Positions 8,443-17,575 of a stretch of DNA of 64,000 nucleotides are shown here, piece by piece; position 1 is the first letter of the stretch; every line of letters begins with the position of its first letter. The translations under genes were made by a program, and so were the position numbers. Location of the stretch: positions 186,001 through 250,000 of the forward strand of contig NZ_SWKR01000001.1 in the NCBI RefSeq assembly GCF_005144715.1. The letters run 5' to 3'. This stretch comes from Sphingomonas baiyangensis (lineage in GTDB: Bacteria; Pseudomonadota; Alphaproteobacteria; Sphingomonadales; Sphingomonadaceae). Under the pieces are notes generated by a model. That model searched no databases and was not told the DNA's origin. It saw nothing but the letters and a program-made list of their open reading frames with translations.

Positions 8443-9456
8443 TCATCGCGCCGGCGGCAGGCGCGACGCATCGACGCGGAACTTGAGCAGCAGCGTGCGT
8501 TGCAGCACCATCTGGTTGTCGTCGGACACCAGCCACAGGATCGTCGCGCCGCGCTCGCGCACGATCGCCATCCCCTCGAAATTGTCGTGCAGCGCCGGGC
8601 GTTCGAGCCGCGCGATCGTGCGTCCCTTGATGGTGGCACCCGGTCGGATCGCCGCGGTATCGACGAGTTCGATCGTGTTGCGGAAGTAGAAGGGCAGCGA
8701 GAAGGCACGCGTCAGCACCAGCAGCCGCCCGTCGGGCAGTTGCGCGGCGTCGACCGGCCGATAGCCGCGCGGCGGACGATAGGTGAAGGCAAAGGCGCGC
8801 GCCGGCGCCGCCACCGGATCGCCCGCGAACATCACCGCCTGGCGCGTCCCGCGCAGCTTGCCGCGCGCAATCTCGGCGAAGGCGACGAAGCGGCCGTCGG
8901 CGAGCCGCACCAGCGATTCGGCACCGCCGTTGCGCGGCCATTCGCGCATCAGCGGCGGGCGCGCCATCCCGGTCGAGGTCGCCAGCGCGTCGTCGTAGCG
9001 CACGATCCGGTTGCTCGTCTCGAACCCCAGCCAGCGCGTGCCCGTCGCCGGGTCGTGAGCCATCGATTCGGAATCGCGCGCGGGGCGCGACCAGCCGCTG
9101 TTGCCGGTCTCGGGCAACGCCCATCCGCGGGCGTCGCGCGCCTCGCCCGGCAACGCCAGGCGAAAGCGCAGCACGTTGCCAAGGTCGCTGACCAGCGTGA
9201 AGCGATCGCCCTCGACGCTCAGCGCCGAATAGCCGCCGATGCCCCCGCCCCGCTCGCGGATCGCGACGCCGCCCAGATAGCTGAGCGCCCCCAGCCGCCG
9301 CCGCGCCGGCTCGCCGGGAAACAGCGGCACCGGCGTCAGCTGAAGGTCCGGCCGCGCCGGCGGCAGCGGCACGCCGGCATCGCCCGCATAGTCCTGCACG
9401 AACACGAGCATCAGCAGCACCGACAGCGGCAGGCGGGGAATAGCGGGCAAACGCAC
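8443..9456 (-). CDS. Esterase-like activity of phytase family protein
   Basis: 337 residues. A hydrophobic N-terminus (MRLPAIPRLPLSVLLMLVFV) should be a signal or anchor. The body shows the repeated beta-propeller phrases of the phytase-like esterase family (GGIGGYSALSVEGDRFTLVSDLG, SESMAHDPATGTRWLGFE, DNFEGMAIVRERGATILWLVSDDN). A periplasmic or envelope hydrolase is likely; the true substrate is not known for this family. It converges with rpmB and has no partner gene. Confidence 0.85.
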   Translation of the reverse strand: MRLPAIPRLPLSVLLMLVFVQDYAGDAGVPLPPARPDLQLTPVPLFPGEPARRRLGALSYLGGVAIRERGGGIGGYSALSVEGDRFTLVSDLGNVLRFRLALPGEARDARGWALPETGNSGWSRPARDSESMAHDPATGTRWLGFETSNRIVRYDDALATSTGMARPPLMREWPRNGGAESLVRLADGRFVAFAEIARGKLRGTRQAVMFAGDPVAAPARAFAFTYRPPRGYRPVDAAQLPDGRLLVLTRAFSLPFYFRNTIELVDTAAIRPGATIKGRTIARLERPALHDNFEGMAIVRERGATILWLVSDDNQMVLQRTLLLKFRVDASRLPPAR

Positions 9457-9643
9457 GCCCGGCGCCTAGACGGTTGCGGCGCGCGCCTCCACCCCCCGCC
9501 GGCGCGGGCCGCCATCCTGAACGGCGGATAACATGCGCATTCAGTATCGGCTCAAGGCGAATCGGCCAGAAGGGCTGCGTCGACGGCGAGCACTGCCCGT
9601 TCGCCGGCAATCGAATCGCTTAAAGGGAACGAGGAGAAACACG

Positions 9644-10039
9644 ATGTTCAAGAAACTGACGCTGGCGGGGGCCGCGATCCTGATGGGGACCACCGCCGCC
9701 CATGCCGCGCCGACGGCCGTCGCGCCGACGGGCATCGGCACCGCTTCGACCTTCGCCGTGCCCGGCATCGCCAGTGCCGATGCCTCGGCCGACTTCCAGC
9801 GCCGCTGGCGCGGTGACGATCGCCGCTATTACGGCAACAACCGCCGCCGCACGCCGCGCCGGTGCAGCAGCACCGAAGGCACCGTGATCGGTGCCGTCGC
9901 GGGCGGTCTGCTCGGTAACCAGGTCGCCGGGCGTGGGGATCGCCTGCTCGGCACCGTGCTGGGCGGTGGCGTCGGCGCCCTCGCCGGTCGCGAGATCGAC
10001 CGTGCCGGCCAGCCGCGCGGATGCCGTCGCTTCCGCTGA
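9644..10039 (+). CDS. Glycine-zipper (2TM) envelope protein
   Basis: 131 residues. A signal peptide ends near AHAAP. An Arg-rich linker (about 50-72) precedes a glycine zipper, TVIGAVAGGLLGNQVAGRG and TVLGGGVGALAGREID. GAGGAGA sits before ATG 9644, which decides this start against a longer open frame. Such proteins associate with the outer membrane; the function is unknown. A strong terminator follows at 10096-10134. Confidence 0.85.
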   Translation: MFKKLTLAGAAILMGTTAAHAAPTAVAPTGIGTASTFAVPGIASADASADFQRRWRGDDRRYYGNNRRRTPRRCSSTEGTVIGAVAGGLLGNQVAGRGDRLLGTVLGGGVGALAGREIDRAGQPRGCRRFR

Positions 10040-10095
10040 TCGATCTTCTCTCGCGTAGCGTATCGAGAGTTCCCTCGCGTGGCGTACCGGGGGAA

Positions 10096-10134
10096 GGGAG
10101 CCGGCTCCGAAAGGGGTCGGCTCCCATATTTTTG
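10096..10134 (+). terminator. Rho-independent terminator
   Basis: GGGAGCCG (10096-10103) pairs with CGGCTCCC (10118-10125), followed by ATATTTTTG. This is the clearest terminator on the plus strand and ends the glycine-zipper gene. Confidence 0.85.
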
Positions 10135-10142
10135 TGCGGTGC

Positions 10143-10907
10143 CTACAACCCGATGATGCTGATCTGTCGTCCATAATCGGGTTCGCCGCGATGCGTCGCG
10201 CGGCGATAGCTGAAGAAGCGGTCGGGCTTGGCATAGGTATCGAGGCCGAGTGCCTCGATGCGCGCCAGCCCCGCCGCTGCGAGTCGGTGCGCGACATAGG
10301 CCTCGAGATCAAAATGCCAGTAGCCCGCGCGCTGCCCCGCAACGAAGAAGCGCTCGTTCGCCGCCTCGGCGGCGCAGAAGCGTGCGCGGAAGCCTTCATC
10401 GACTTCATAGCTTGCGCGCGCGATGCACGGGCCGATCGCCGCCGCGATCCGCGCGCGCCGTGCGCCCAGCGCTTCCATCGCCGCGATCGTCGCGTCGGTC
10501 ACGCCGCCCAACGCACCCTTCCAGCCGGCATGCGCCGCCCCCACCACGCCCGCCTCGCGATCGGCGAGCAGCACCGGCGCGCAATCGGCGGTCAGGATGC
10601 CCAGCGCCAGGCCCGGCCGGTCGGTCACGAGCGCATCGGCATGCGGGCGCAGCGCCTCGGGCACCGACTGGCACACCGTCACGCAATCGCCCGAATGGAT
10701 CTGGAACAGCGTCACCAGTTCGGCGCCCGGCAGCACCGCGTCGCGCGCCGCGATGCGATTGGCGGCGACTGCGCCCGCTTCGTCGTGCGATCCCAGCCCC
10801 ACGTTCAGTCCGGCGTGGATACCCCCCGACACGCCGCCGCGCCGCCCGAGAAACCCGTGCGCGACGCCCGAAAGCGCGTCGGCGCGAATGACCTCGACTG
10901 CGCTCAC
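10143..10907 (-). CDS. pgeF: Peptidoglycan editing factor PgeF (YfiH/laccase-domain family)
   Basis: 254 residues. The family signatures are present: HGFLGRRGGVS near the N-terminus, ILTADCAPVLLAD and AAHAGWKGAL in the middle, and IGPCIARASYEV, covering the conserved His and Cys metal residues. E. coli YfiH removes wrongly placed amino acids from peptidoglycan precursors, and relatives show purine nucleoside phosphorylase or polyphenol oxidase activity. Its ATG overlaps the stop of the GNAT gene by four bases, making it the last gene of the lgt-midA-GNAT-pgeF operon. Confidence 0.92.
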   Translation of the reverse strand: MSAVEVIRADALSGVAHGFLGRRGGVSGGIHAGLNVGLGSHDEAGAVAANRIAARDAVLPGAELVTLFQIHSGDCVTVCQSVPEALRPHADALVTDRPGLALGILTADCAPVLLADREAGVVGAAHAGWKGALGGVTDATIAAMEALGARRARIAAAIGPCIARASYEVDEGFRARFCAAEAANERFFVAGQRAGYWHFDLEAYVAHRLAAAGLARIEALGLDTYAKPDRFFSYRRATHRGEPDYGRQISIIGL

Positions 10908-11410
10908 AATGCGAGCCGCAGGATGCGGTCGTCATCGGCCTGCGTGCCGACCATGTAGACGTACTTGCCCACCTCGACGAAGCCGTAGCGCGCATAGAAG
11001 CGCCGTGCGCGATGGTTGTCGACGAACACGCTCAGATACATCTCGGCCTTGCCCTCGGCCTGCGCGGCATCGAGCGCCCAGTCCATCAGCACGCGCCCCG
11101 GTCCGTCGCCGTGATGCGCCGCCAGCACGTAGAGCTGGTGCAGGCACGCGGCATCGGCGGGGAAATCCTCGAAATATTGCGGCCCCAGCTTGGCATAGCC
11201 GATGGGCTGCCCCTCGATCGTCGCCAGCCGGAAGCGATAGGCGGGGTCGGCAAGTTGTGCCGCGAACCGCTCGGGCGCAAGCACGTCGCCCAGAAACGCG
11301 TCGAGATCGGCGCGGGCATAGAGCGTACCGAACGTCTCGATATAGCTTTGCTGCGCCATCGCCGCCAACGCATCGGCATCTGCCGCATGGCCGGCGCGAT
11401 AGGCGATCAT
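10904..11410 (-). CDS. GNAT family N-acetyltransferase
   Basis: 168 residues with the full GNAT fold: SYIETFGTLYARADLDAFL at the N-terminus, the acetyl-CoA loop at about 94-107 (YVLAAHHGDGPGRVLMD) and the C-terminal YLSVFVDNHRARRFYARYGFVEVG. The substrate cannot be told. It overlaps midA and pgeF by four bases on each side (ATGA), so it is translationally coupled to both. Confidence 0.88.
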   Translation of the reverse strand: MIAYRAGHAADADALAAMAQQSYIETFGTLYARADLDAFLGDVLAPERFAAQLADPAYRFRLATIEGQPIGYAKLGPQYFEDFPADAACLHQLYVLAAHHGDGPGRVLMDWALDAAQAEGKAEMYLSVFVDNHRARRFYARYGFVEVGKYVYMVGTQADDDRILRLAL

Positions 11411-12477
11411 GCCAGCCCCTCGGGCACCGGCCAGCCGGGTGCGGTGATCGCCAGCACCTTGAACAGCTTGCCCATCGCCTCGGCGCCCGTCAGCCGCGCG
11501 CGATCGGCCTCGATTTGCCCGGCATGGCCCGGCACCGCACGCGCCAGCGCCTCGGCGCGCGGGCCGATGCCCAGCGCCTCGAGGAACGCGCCCTGCTCGA
11601 CCGGACCATGCACCACGGCCCCCTCGGCCGCCGCCGCCTCGCCCAGCGTGCCGAAATCGACATGCGCGGTCAGGTCCTGCTCGCCCGGATCGTCGAACGG
11701 ATTGGCGAAGCCGTGGCCGCGCACCGCCTGCAACGTGTCGCCGATCGCGGGACCGCGATAGCCATAGTCGATGACGAGCGCGACGCCGCCCTGCGCCACC
11801 ACGCGCCGCGCCAGCGCGCGCATCACCGCGACGCCGGCGGGCGACGTCTCGAGGATCGCGCCGTCGGGCGCATCGCGAAACTGCGGCGGCACGATGGGGT
11901 CGAACACCGTGTTGCCGATCACCGGCACGAACAGCGTGCCCTGACACGCCACCAGCCGCTCGCGCCAGCCCTCGGGCGTCCTGACGAGCTGGCGGATCGG
12001 CAGCGCGTCGAAGAACTCGTTGGCGACCACCAGCAGCGCCCCGTCCTCGGGCACGCCGACCAGATCGAGGCACCATTCGGCGCCCGGCACCGCCTCTGCC
12101 TGCTTCGCGCGTAGCGCCGGGCTGGTCTCGATCAGGTGGACGGGCGGTGCCAGCCCCACCGTCGCCATCGCGCGCAGCGCATCGGCGGCGAGCGTGCCGC
12201 GACCGGGGCCATATTCCACATAGCGCGCATCGGGCCGTCCGGCGCGGTGCCACAGGTCAGTCAGCGCCAGGCCGACGAGCTCACCGAACATCTGGCTGAT
12301 CTCGGGCGCGGTCGTGAAGTCGCCGCGCGCGCCCAGCGGATCGCGCGTCGCGTAGTAATGCGCGTTGGCCGCACCCATGAACTGCGAAAGCGACACCGGC
12401 CCGGCAAGCGCAATCGCTCGCGCCATGCGCTCGGCCAGCGCCGGATCGGCAGCGGTCACGGTACGCTCGTCGGTCAC
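11407..12477 (-). CDS. midA: SAM-dependent methyltransferase, MidA/NDUFAF7 family
   Basis: 356 residues. The SAM-binding loop [15 protein letters not shown] (about 102-115) and the downstream [14 protein letters not shown] are diagnostic of the MidA/NDUFAF7 family, whose mitochondrial member methylates an arginine of complex I subunit NDUFS2. Bacterial members have no proven target. The start is taken as the GTG at 12477 because it overlaps the lgt stop (GTGA). The longer open frame upstream is the shadow of lgt. Confidence 0.9.
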   Translation of the reverse strand: MTDERTVTAADPALAERMARAIALAGPVSLSQFMGAANAHYYATRDPLGARGDFTTAPEISQMFGELVGLALTDLWHRAGRPDARYVEYGPGRGTLAADALRAMATVGLAPPVHLIETSPALRAKQAEAVPGAEWCLDLVGVPEDGALLVVANEFFDALPIRQLVRTPEGWRERLVACQGTLFVPVIGNTVFDPIVPPQFRDAPDGAILETSPAGVAVMRALARRVVAQGGVALVIDYGYRGPAIGDTLQAVRGHGFANPFDDPGEQDLTAHVDFGTLGEAAAAEGAVVHGPVEQGAFLEALGIGPRAEALARAVPGHAGQIEADRARLTGAEAMGKLFKVLAITAPGWPVPEGLA

Positions 12478-13349
12478 GCCACGCTTTCGCCGACGATCGG
12501 CTCGACGCGCTGGCGCCGCGCCTTCGAGCGCGCGATCAGATAGACGCCGCCGAAGATCATCGGCAGGCACAGATACTGCCCCATGTTGAGGCCGGTCGCG
12601 TCCTGCAGCCACATCAACTGCTCGTCGGCTTCGCGGAAGAACTCGACGAAGAAGCGCGCCGAGCCGTAGCCGAGCAGGAAGATGCCCACCAGCCGGCCTG
12701 GATAATAGCGCGCCTGCGTGCGCCAGAAGAACCAGGCGAGTACCGCCAGCAGCACCAGCCCCTCGAGCGCGGCTTCATAGAGCTGGCTGGGATGGCGCGG
12801 CAGGTCGAGCCCGGTGCGCGGAAAGACGATGGCCCAGGGCACGTCGGTCACGCGGCCCCACAACTCGCCGTTGATGAAGTTGGCAAGCCGCCCGAACAAC
12901 AGGCCGAACGGCACGCAGCACGCGACATAGTCGTGCACGCGCAGCCAGTTGAGCCCGTGCTTGCGTGCCAGCGCGATGATCCCCAGCGTCACGCCGATGA
13001 CGCCGCCATGGAACGACATGCCGCCGTCCCACAATCGGAATATCTGGAGCGGCGATCCGAACAGGTCGGGGCGATAGAACAGGATATAGCCCAGCCGGCC
13101 GCCCAGGATGATGCCGAGCGTGGCGTAGAACACCAGATCGTCGGCATGCTGGCGGCTCATCGGCGCGCCGGGGCGTTCGAGCAGCTTCAGGAGATACCAC
13201 CAGCCGATGATGATGCCGGCGATATAGGCCAGCGAATACCATTTGAGCTGGAAGAACCCCAGATCGAGCGCCACGGGATCGAGCCCGAGCGATTCGAAAT
13301 GCAGCCACGGCCCCGTCTGGGCGATGGCGGCGGCAAGGATTTCGGTCAA
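12474..13349 (-). CDS. lgt: Prolipoprotein diacylglyceryl transferase Lgt
   Basis: 291 residues, about seven membrane segments. It moves diacylglycerol from phosphatidylglycerol to the lipobox Cys of prolipoproteins. The conserved [20 protein letters not shown] and HPSQLYEA elements are all present. First gene of the lgt-midA-GNAT-pgeF operon; it supplies the enzyme needed by the several lipoproteins in this window. Confidence 0.96.
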   Translation of the reverse strand: MTEILAAAIAQTGPWLHFESLGLDPVALDLGFFQLKWYSLAYIAGIIIGWWYLLKLLERPGAPMSRQHADDLVFYATLGIILGGRLGYILFYRPDLFGSPLQIFRLWDGGMSFHGGVIGVTLGIIALARKHGLNWLRVHDYVACCVPFGLLFGRLANFINGELWGRVTDVPWAIVFPRTGLDLPRHPSQLYEAALEGLVLLAVLAWFFWRTQARYYPGRLVGIFLLGYGSARFFVEFFREADEQLMWLQDATGLNMGQYLCLPMIFGGVYLIARSKARRQRVEPIVGESVA

Positions 13350-13457
13350 GCAACGTCCCCGGCTGGATGCGAACGCCCTGCGTCATAGAGGCGTGCGGCG
13401 CCCACGTCACGCGGGGAAGCCGCTGGCGCTCGCATCGGCCAGCGCCTACAGCCGGCA

Positions 13458-15695
13458 GTGATGAAGGCGGCGGCGCGACAAGGGGGCATCAGCAGGCGCG
13501 GGCTGCTGGTAACGGGCGGCGCCGGCATCGGCCTCGTCGTCGCATGGGCGCTGTGGCCGCGCCGCTGGCACGGTGCGCTGCCGCTAGGCGAGCGCGAGCA
13601 CGGGTTCGGCGCATGGCTCAAGATCGGCGAGGACGGGCGCGTCATCGTGGCGATGCCCGTGGTCGAGCACGGCCAGGGCGCGTTCACCGCACTGGCGCAG
13701 ATCGCCGCCGACGAACTGGGCGCCGACTGGCGCACCGTGGGGGTAGAGGTCGCCCCGCCCTCGCCGCTCTACGCCAATCGCCTTGCGGCCGAGGAGCTGT
13801 TGGGCGATGCCGCTCGCCGACTGCCGCTGCCGGCCGAAGCGGCGGGCGCGCGCGCGATGCGGCTGATGCTCACTGGCGGGTCGAGCAGCGTGCGCCAGTT
13901 CGAGCCGCTGCTGCGCGAGGCGGCGGCCGAGGCGCGCGTGCGGCTGTGCATGGCCGCCGCGCGCGACTGGGGCGTCGACTGGCGAAGCTGCACCACCGGC
14001 GATGGCTTCGTCACCGCGGGCGAACGACGCGAGCGCTTCGGCGTGCTGGCGGCGGCCGCTGCGGGCGAGACGCCGCCCGACGCCGTGGCGCTGCGCAACG
14101 ATGATGGCGCACGGCTCGCAGGCATGCCGGTGCCGCGGCTCGATACGCCCGCCAAGGTCGATGGATCGGCCAATTTCGCTGGCGACATCCGGCTGCCCGG
14201 CATGGTGTTCGCCGCGATCCGGCAGGGTCCGCTCGGCGACACGCGCCTCGTCGCCGCCAATCGTGCTGCGGCCGATGCCGTGCCCGGCATGCGCCAGGTC
14301 GTCGCGACCGATCGCTGGATCGCGGCGATCGCCACCAATGGCTGGGCTGCCGAACGCGGGCTCGACGCGCTGGCGCCACGCTTCGAGACACGCGGCGCGC
14401 CGTCCGATGTCAGCGTGGCGGCGGCGCTCGATGCCGCCTTCGATCGCGCGGGCGGGCGGATGCACGAAGCGGGCGACGTCGCCGGCGCCTTCGCCGCGCC
14501 GCGCATCGTCACTGCCGGCTATCGCGTCGCGCCCGGCCTGCATGCCGCGATCGAACTGCCCGCCGCCACAGCCGCCTTCGCGGACGGCCGCCTGCGGCTG
14601 TGGCTGGCGACGCTCGCCCCCGCCTCCGCGCGCGCCGCCGCCGCGCGTGTGCTCGGCATCGGCGAGGAGCGCGTGACGGTGATCGCGATGCAGCTCGGCG
14701 GATCGTTCGGCGCCGGGCTCGATACGCTCGTCGCCGAGCAGGCGGCCTTGCTCGCGCAGGCGACGGGCCGCCCCGTGCAGCTCAGCTGGTCGCGCGCCGA
14801 GGATATCATCCGTGCCCGCCCCCGCCCGCCCGCCGCCGCGCGGATGCGTGCGCGGCTCGATCGCAACGGCCGGCTCACCAGCTGGCACGCGCGCATCGCC
14901 ACGCCGCCGCTCGGCCACGAGCTTGCCGGCCGGCTGCTCGCGGGCGATGCGTTTGCCGCCGCCTCGCTCGCCCTGCCCGGCAGCGGCGATGCGGCAGCGG
15001 TGGCAGGCGCGGTGCCGCCCTATGCGATCGGTTCGGTCGCGGTCGATCATCACGCCGCCGATATCGGCTTTGCCGCCGGCCATCTGCGTGGCGGCGCGCA
15101 CGGCGCCTCGGCCTTCTTCACCGAGAGCTTCATCGACGAGCTCGCGCGGCTGGTATCGGTCGAGCCCAATTATTTCCGCATCCAGATGCTCGGCCAGAAT
15201 GCGCGGCTCGCGAACTGCCTCAATACCGTCGCCTCGCTCGGCGGCTGGCAGGGCGGCGTGCTCGGCAGCGGCCAGGGCATTGCCTGCCATGCAATGCGCG
15301 GCTCGCACATCGCCATCCTCGCCGAGGCGCGCATCGAAGGCGGCCGCGTGCGCTGCGACCGGCTGGTCGCGGCGGTCGATTGCGGGCGCGTGCTCCATCC
15401 CGATCTCGTGCTCCAGCAGATCGAGGGCGGGCTCATCTTCGGGCTCGCACAGGCCACCGGCTGCACGACACCGCTCAAGGAAGGTCTTGCGGAACGGCGG
15501 CGGCTCGCCGATTTGCGGCTGCCTATGCTTAGCGACATTCCCGACATCACCGTGGAGATCATCCGCAGCGAAGCCGAACCCGGCGGCGTCGGCGAGATCG
15601 CCGTGCCGCCCGTGGCCCCCGCGATCGCCAATGCGGTGATGGCGGCATCGGGCCTCCGGCTGCGCCGCCTGCCGCTCGATCCGGCCAATCCGTGA
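13458..15695 (+). CDS. Molybdopterin-binding oxidoreductase, isoquinoline 1-oxidoreductase beta-subunit type
   Basis: 745 residues. A twin-arginine signal (SRRGLLVTGG at 12-21) and a hydrophobic segment imply Tat export as a folded cofactor protein. The body is the xanthine dehydrogenase large-subunit fold split into the IorB order, with QLGGSFGAGLD and HLRGGAHGASAFFTESFIDE. GGVGEIAVPPVAPAIANAV holds the expected catalytic Glu. The usual small 2Fe-2S subunit gene (iorA type) is not next to it. Its TGA overlaps the GTG start of hemH by four bases. The substrate is unknown. Confidence 0.85.
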   Translation: MMKAAARQGGISRRGLLVTGGAGIGLVVAWALWPRRWHGALPLGEREHGFGAWLKIGEDGRVIVAMPVVEHGQGAFTALAQIAADELGADWRTVGVEVAPPSPLYANRLAAEELLGDAARRLPLPAEAAGARAMRLMLTGGSSSVRQFEPLLREAAAEARVRLCMAAARDWGVDWRSCTTGDGFVTAGERRERFGVLAAAAAGETPPDAVALRNDDGARLAGMPVPRLDTPAKVDGSANFAGDIRLPGMVFAAIRQGPLGDTRLVAANRAAADAVPGMRQVVATDRWIAAIATNGWAAERGLDALAPRFETRGAPSDVSVAAALDAAFDRAGGRMHEAGDVAGAFAAPRIVTAGYRVAPGLHAAIELPAATAAFADGRLRLWLATLAPASARAAAARVLGIGEERVTVIAMQLGGSFGAGLDTLVAEQAALLAQATGRPVQLSWSRAEDIIRARPRPPAAARMRARLDRNGRLTSWHARIATPPLGHELAGRLLAGDAFAAASLALPGSGDAAAVAGAVPPYAIGSVAVDHHAADIGFAAGHLRGGAHGASAFFTESFIDELARLVSVEPNYFRIQMLGQNARLANCLNTVASLGGWQGGVLGSGQGIACHAMRGSHIAILAEARIEGGRVRCDRLVAAVDCGRVLHPDLVLQQIEGGLIFGLAQATGCTTPLKEGLAERRRLADLRLPMLSDIPDITVEIIRSEAEPGGVGEIAVPPVAPAIANAVMAASGLRLRRLPLDPANP

Positions 15696-16699
15696 ACCTC
15701 CCCCCCGATCATCCGCCGGTCGAGCGCCCGCGCATCGGCGTGCTGCTCGTCAATCTGGGCACGCCCGACGGGCATGACGTCGCCTCGGTGCGCCGCTACC
15801 TCAAGGAGTTCCTGTCGGATCGCCGCGTGGTCGAGATCCCGCCGATCGCGTGGCAGCCGATCCTGCGCGGCATCGTGCTCAACACGCGCCCGCGCAAGTC
15901 GGCCGAGGCCTATGAGCAGGTCTGGACGCCCGACGGCTCGCCGCTGGCGGCGATCACGCGGGCGCAATCGCGCGCGCTCGAGGTCCGCTTCGGGCCGAAG
16001 GTGCTGGTCGACTGGGCGATGCGCTATGGCCGCCCCGCGATCGCCGAGCGGTTGCAGGCGATGAAGGATGCTGGCTGCGACCGTGTGCTGCTGGCACCGC
16101 TCTATCCGCAATATTGCGCGGCGACCACGGCGACCGCCAACGACAAGGCGTTCGCGCATCTGGCGACGATGCGCTGGCAACCCGCGATCCGCACGCTGCC
16201 GCCCTATCATGACGACCCCGCCTATATCGCCGCGCTCGCCGAATCGGTGCGCACAGGCCTCGCCGCGCTCGACTTCGCGCCCGACGCGCTGGTCGCCAGC
16301 TTCCACGGCATGCCGCAGCGCACGCTCGAACTCGGCGATCCCTATCACTGCCACTGCCAGAAGACCGCGCGTCTGCTGGGCGAAGCATTGGGGCGCGAGC
16401 TGGTGGTCGCCTTCCAGTCGCGCTTCGGTCCCGCCAAGTGGCTCGGCCCCGCGACCGACGAGACGCTGGTCGAACTGGCAAAGGCGGGCAAGCACCGCGT
16501 CGCCATCTTCGCGCCGGGCTTCTCGGCCGACTGTCTCGAGACGCTCGAGGAACTGGCGATCCGCGGCCGCGAGAGTTTCGAGGAAGCCGGCGGAACCCAT
16601 TTCGCCTATCTGCCTTGTCTCAATGCGGAAGCGCCGGGCATCGCGATGCTCGAGACGCTGATCCGCCGGGAGCTTGCCGGGTGGATCGACCCCGCCTAG
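15692..16699 (+). CDS. hemH: Ferrochelatase
   Basis: 335 residues. Inserts Fe2+ into protoporphyrin IX. It shows LVNLGTPDG at the N-terminus, RYLKEFLSDRRVVEIP, the active-site region SFHGMPQRTLELGDPYHCHC with the essential His, and FAPGFSADCLETLEE. GTG 15692 overlaps the upstream oxidoreductase stop. The Cys-rich HCHCQK segment resembles ferrochelatases that carry a 2Fe-2S cluster, but the full ligand set was not verified. Confidence 0.96.
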   Translation: MNLPPDHPPVERPRIGVLLVNLGTPDGHDVASVRRYLKEFLSDRRVVEIPPIAWQPILRGIVLNTRPRKSAEAYEQVWTPDGSPLAAITRAQSRALEVRFGPKVLVDWAMRYGRPAIAERLQAMKDAGCDRVLLAPLYPQYCAATTATANDKAFAHLATMRWQPAIRTLPPYHDDPAYIAALAESVRTGLAALDFAPDALVASFHGMPQRTLELGDPYHCHCQKTARLLGEALGRELVVAFQSRFGPAKWLGPATDETLVELAKAGKHRVAIFAPGFSADCLETLEELAIRGRESFEEAGGTHFAYLPCLNAEAPGIAMLETLIRRELAGWIDPA

Positions 16700-16732
16700 C
16701 TTGATCCCGGTCAAGAACGAGGAGAGGACGGC

Positions 16733-17455
16733 ATGGCTCGAGTGGCGATCGTAACCGGCGGAACACGCGGCATCGGCGAGGCGATCAGCCTCGCGCTCAA
16801 GGACATGGGCATGACGGTGGCCGCCAACTATGCCGGCAACGAGGAAAAGGCGCGCGCCTTCACCGATCGCACCGGCATCGCTGCCTATAAGTGGGACGTG
16901 GGCGACTATGACGCCTGTCAGGAGGGCTGCGCCAAGGTCGCCGCCGATCTCGGCCCCGTCGATGTCGTGGTCAACAATGCCGGCGTCACGCGCGACGGCA
17001 CGATCCTCAAGATGAGCCGCGAGATGTGGGAAGACGTTATCCGCATCAATCTGGGCGGCTGCTTCAACATGGCCAAGGCCGTGTTCCCCGGCATGCGCGA
17101 GCGCAAATGGGGCCGCATCGTCAATATCGGTTCGATCAACGGCCAGGCGGGCCAGTACGGCCAGGTGAACTATGCCGCCGCCAAATCGGGTATCCACGGC
17201 TTCACCAAGGCGCTGGCGCAGGAGGGCGCGCGCGCCGGCGTGACGGTCAACGCGATCGCCCCGGGCTATATCGATACCGACATGGTGGCCGCCGTGCCTG
17301 CCGACGTGCTCGAAAAGATCGTCGCCAAGATCCCCGTCGGCCGGCTGGGTCAGGCGAGCGAGATCGCGCGCGGCGTCGCGTTCCTGTGCTCGGAGGAAGG
17401 CGGCTTCGTCACCGGATCGACGCTGAGCATCAACGGCGGCCAGCACATGTACTGA
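16733..17455 (+). CDS. phaB: Acetoacetyl-CoA reductase (NADPH), PhaB type
   Basis: 240 residues, short-chain dehydrogenase. It has the cofactor loop TGGTRGIGEA (8-17), NNAG, the catalytic Ser-Tyr-Lys set (NIGSINGQAGQYGQVNYAAAKSG) and the PhaB-typical GYIDTDMVAAVP. It makes (R)-3-hydroxybutyryl-CoA for polyhydroxybutyrate. It follows hemH by 33 bases with an AGGAGAGGA-like ribosome site; phaA and phaC are not nearby. Confidence 0.92.
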   Translation: MARVAIVTGGTRGIGEAISLALKDMGMTVAANYAGNEEKARAFTDRTGIAAYKWDVGDYDACQEGCAKVAADLGPVDVVVNNAGVTRDGTILKMSREMWEDVIRINLGGCFNMAKAVFPGMRERKWGRIVNIGSINGQAGQYGQVNYAAAKSGIHGFTKALAQEGARAGVTVNAIAPGYIDTDMVAAVPADVLEKIVAKIPVGRLGQASEIARGVAFLCSEEGGFVTGSTLSINGGQHMY

Positions 17456-17463
17456 CGGGCGAA

Positions 17464-17565
17464 GGCGCCGTTCCCGAACGGCGCCGGTGCCCGGCCCAAC
17501 CGGGCATCGCCCGTCCCGGCCGGCGGGCGCAGCCCGGCCGACGAGTCACCGGCTTTGCCGGTGAC
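17464..17565. repeat. Hairpin array between convergent phaB and bphP
   Basis: Three clean stem-loops and one imperfect one fill the 120-base gap: GGCGCCGTT with loop CCCG (17464-17485), TGCCCGG with loop CCCAA (17488-17506), an imperfect CGGCC/GGCCG structure (17517-17540), and GTCACCGGC with loop TTT (17545-17565). No T-runs are present. Together they probably end transcription from both sides or protect 3' ends. Confidence 0.7.
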
Positions 17566-17575
17566 CGACCCGACC

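Noticed and set aside
16320-16380. 2Fe-2S cluster in ferrochelatase
   Set aside because: HCHC looks suggestive, but the remaining Cys ligands could not be matched with confidence, so it is mentioned only as a possibility.
15170-17446. 758-residue minus-strand frame across hemH and phaB
   Set aside because: Both plus-strand genes are clear; the long frame arises from high GC at third positions.
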